In this document: positions 20,959-21,966 of the stretch, piece by piece | Position numbering within the stretch: position 1 is the first letter of the stretch | Layout of the letters: each line of letters starts with the position of its first letter | From: a virus | DNA: 21,966 nucleotides | Reading direction: 5' to 3' (one strand) | Virus record (IMG/VR): IMGVR_UViG_3300037635_002938 | Location: 1-21,966 of that record | Notes under the pieces: model-generated | What the model was told of the DNA's origin: nothing | Databases searched by the model: none | Seen by the model: the letters and a program-made list of their open reading frames with translations, nothing else | Program-made: the position numbers and the translations under genes

Positions 20959-21966
20959 CACCAGATCCGTTAGGAACGGTTCCCTTATCGAAAGGCAACT
21001 CAGGACCATCTGGAGCATTAGGTCTACGGTCTCCAGGAGCTTCACCAGCATTCTTATAACGCTTGGGCTTACCCTTTGGATTCATTACTCCAGGCTCACC
21101 TTCAGGATCTTTCTCAGGATCAATCATTTCCTTCGTAGGACCTGTTGCGTTGTTACGACTATATTCTAGGATAGGCATACCAGACTCATCAATCTTTGCC
21201 TTTTTCTTTTTGGGCTTCTCCTCTTTCTTGTCTTCACAGACACACTCAGGAGTTCCACACTTAGGGCAGCATTCTTCAGAAACTAGGTTCCTGATCTGAC
21301 TACGTAACTCTTCACTTACAGATGTACCACGTAGGCGACCCTGTGCGACACTTTGATTGTGATCAGTGATGATAGATTCATCAATAACAGGCATCAACTT
21401 TATGTTTGACTTGTTATCAACACCCTTGCCTGTTAGCTTTTTCCTTTCACGCTCACCCTGGTTCTCACGACCAGCGTCAACTAAGTCAGCTTCAGATACA
21501 AAGTCTTCACCAATAGAAGACTTCTTCTTCTTAAAGTCAACCGCCATACGACGCTTGTAGAGGTCTTTGATCTTGTCCTCGTCACGTCCATACTTTTTGG
21601 ACTTTCCTCTCTCAATTTCCTCCTCTCTGCCTAACTTAGCACCCTTGGCTTTACGCTTTTCGGTGGGGTCAGGCTTCCACTCTTCTTTAGTCTCTACTTT
21701 TTTTTTTGACTCTGCTCTCTTGTAAGCGGGGTTGCCTGCTTTGAGACGCTTGTATGCTTCGGTATTACCTCTCTCGTCAGCATCAGTGACTTCATATCTT
21801 TCAGCCAACTTAGCAGCACGAAGTTCTAGGTACTGTTCCCAAGCAGACTCCTTCTTTACACCAGGCTCTTTAGCTGGGCGATCCTTCATACTATGTGTAA
21901 AACTGGATCTGTGATCTTCTGGGGGATGAGTGCCGTCCTTACCAGTTCTCTTACCACCGTAAGTAT
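20954..21966 (-). CDS. Large charged protein, probably structural or scaffolding; 5' end beyond window
   Basis: At least 337 residues. The frame stays open past the ATG at 21889 to the edge (preceding residues include YGGKRTGKDGTHPPEDHRSS), so the true start is probably outside. It is extremely rich in Lys, Glu, Arg and Pro and likely disordered or helical. It includes KESAWEQYLELRAAKLAERYE, a Cys cluster CCPKCGTPECVCED that may bind zinc, a Lys-rich KKEEKPKKKKAKI run, and a Pro/Gly-rich tail ending FDKGTVPNGSGV. Its place upstream of two late units fits a head or assembly protein. No family is recognised, and assembly is inferred from composition only. Confidence 0.7.
   Translation of the reverse strand, partial: TYGGKRTGKDGTHPPEDHRSSFTHSMKDRPAKEPGVKKESAWEQYLELRAAKLAERYEVTDADERGNTEAYKRLKAGNPAYKRAESKKKVETKEEWKPDPTEKRKAKGAKLGREEEIERGKSKKYGRDEDKIKDLYKRRMAVDFKKKKSSIGEDFVSEADLVDAGRENQGERERKKLTGKGVDNKSNIKLMPVIDESIITDHNQSVAQGRLRGTSVSEELRSQIRNLVSEECCPKCGTPECVCEDKKEEKPKKKKAKIDESGMPILEYSRNNATGPTKEMIDPEKDPEGEPGVMNPKGKPKRYKNAGEAPGDRRPNAPDGPELPFDKGTVPNGSGV

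Noticed and set aside
1-21966. CRISPR arrays, insertion sequences, transposases or an integrase
   Set aside because: No regularly spaced repeats, transposase motifs or terminal inverted repeats were seen.

Overview
The window reads as part of a marine T4-like cyanophage (a cyanomyovirus of Synechococcus or Prochlorococcus). The evidence is a T4 gp61-type primase next to class Ia nrdA/nrdB, T4 late-promoter motifs (TATAAATA), several 2-oxoglutarate/Fe(II) oxygenases, a peptide deformylase, a CpeT-like phycobilin-lyase-family gene, a SegE-like GIY-YIG protein and AT-rich, tightly packed genes. Every gene I can support lies on the minus strand, so transcription runs from high to low coordinates. 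Both ends are cut: the charged structural protein at the right edge lacks its 5' end, and the SDR epimerase at the left edge lacks its 3' part.

Right part (21966-17960): a charged, probably structural protein; two tiny genes behind a late promoter (one a small membrane protein with a GTG start); a terminator; a virion-type protein behind a late promoter; three conserved small proteins; and the primase. Middle right (17963-13352): nrdA, then a striking inverted repeat and a promoter, nrdB, an AT-rich 2OG oxygenase with its own terminator, and a small helical protein. Middle (13264-8722): a tiny ORF, the SegE-like GIY-YIG protein, a tandem-domain 2OG oxygenase, a two-domain lytic enzyme (C39-like peptidase plus GH24 lysozyme) behind a late promoter, cpeT, a secreted tail-lysozyme-type protein and a membrane-anchored unknown. 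Then come small genes around peptide deformylase (8716-7994), a Zn-ribbon-like protein, and two or three small unknowns down to 6771. A structured 200-base stretch ends in a terminator at about 6580.

Left part (6542-1): a nucleotide-sugar and glycan operon in the order gmd, fcl, a PLP enzyme with His in place of the catalytic Lys (ColD-type 3-dehydratase signature), a GT11 fucosyltransferase, a two-domain glycosyltransferase, a sugar O-methyltransferase-like protein and an SDR epimerase. Gmd makes GDP-4-keto-6-deoxymannose. Two neighbouring enzymes could draw on it, one toward GDP-L-fucose and the other toward a GDP-3,6-dideoxyhexose. Transferases and a methyltransferase to attach and decorate the sugars follow. 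This is the most distinctive system in the window.

Regulatory sequences fall in two classes. Four sites share an extended -10 (TGCTATAAT), in front of gmd, a small-gene pair, nrdB and the primase. Late-type NATAAATA sites precede the lytic, membrane and structural genes, and in three of them the upstream gene's TAA stop lies inside the promoter. Seven junctions use a 4-base ATGA or GTGA start/stop overlap. No tRNA, rRNA, CRISPR array or insertion sequence was seen. All family calls come from reading motifs by eye; no database search was run.
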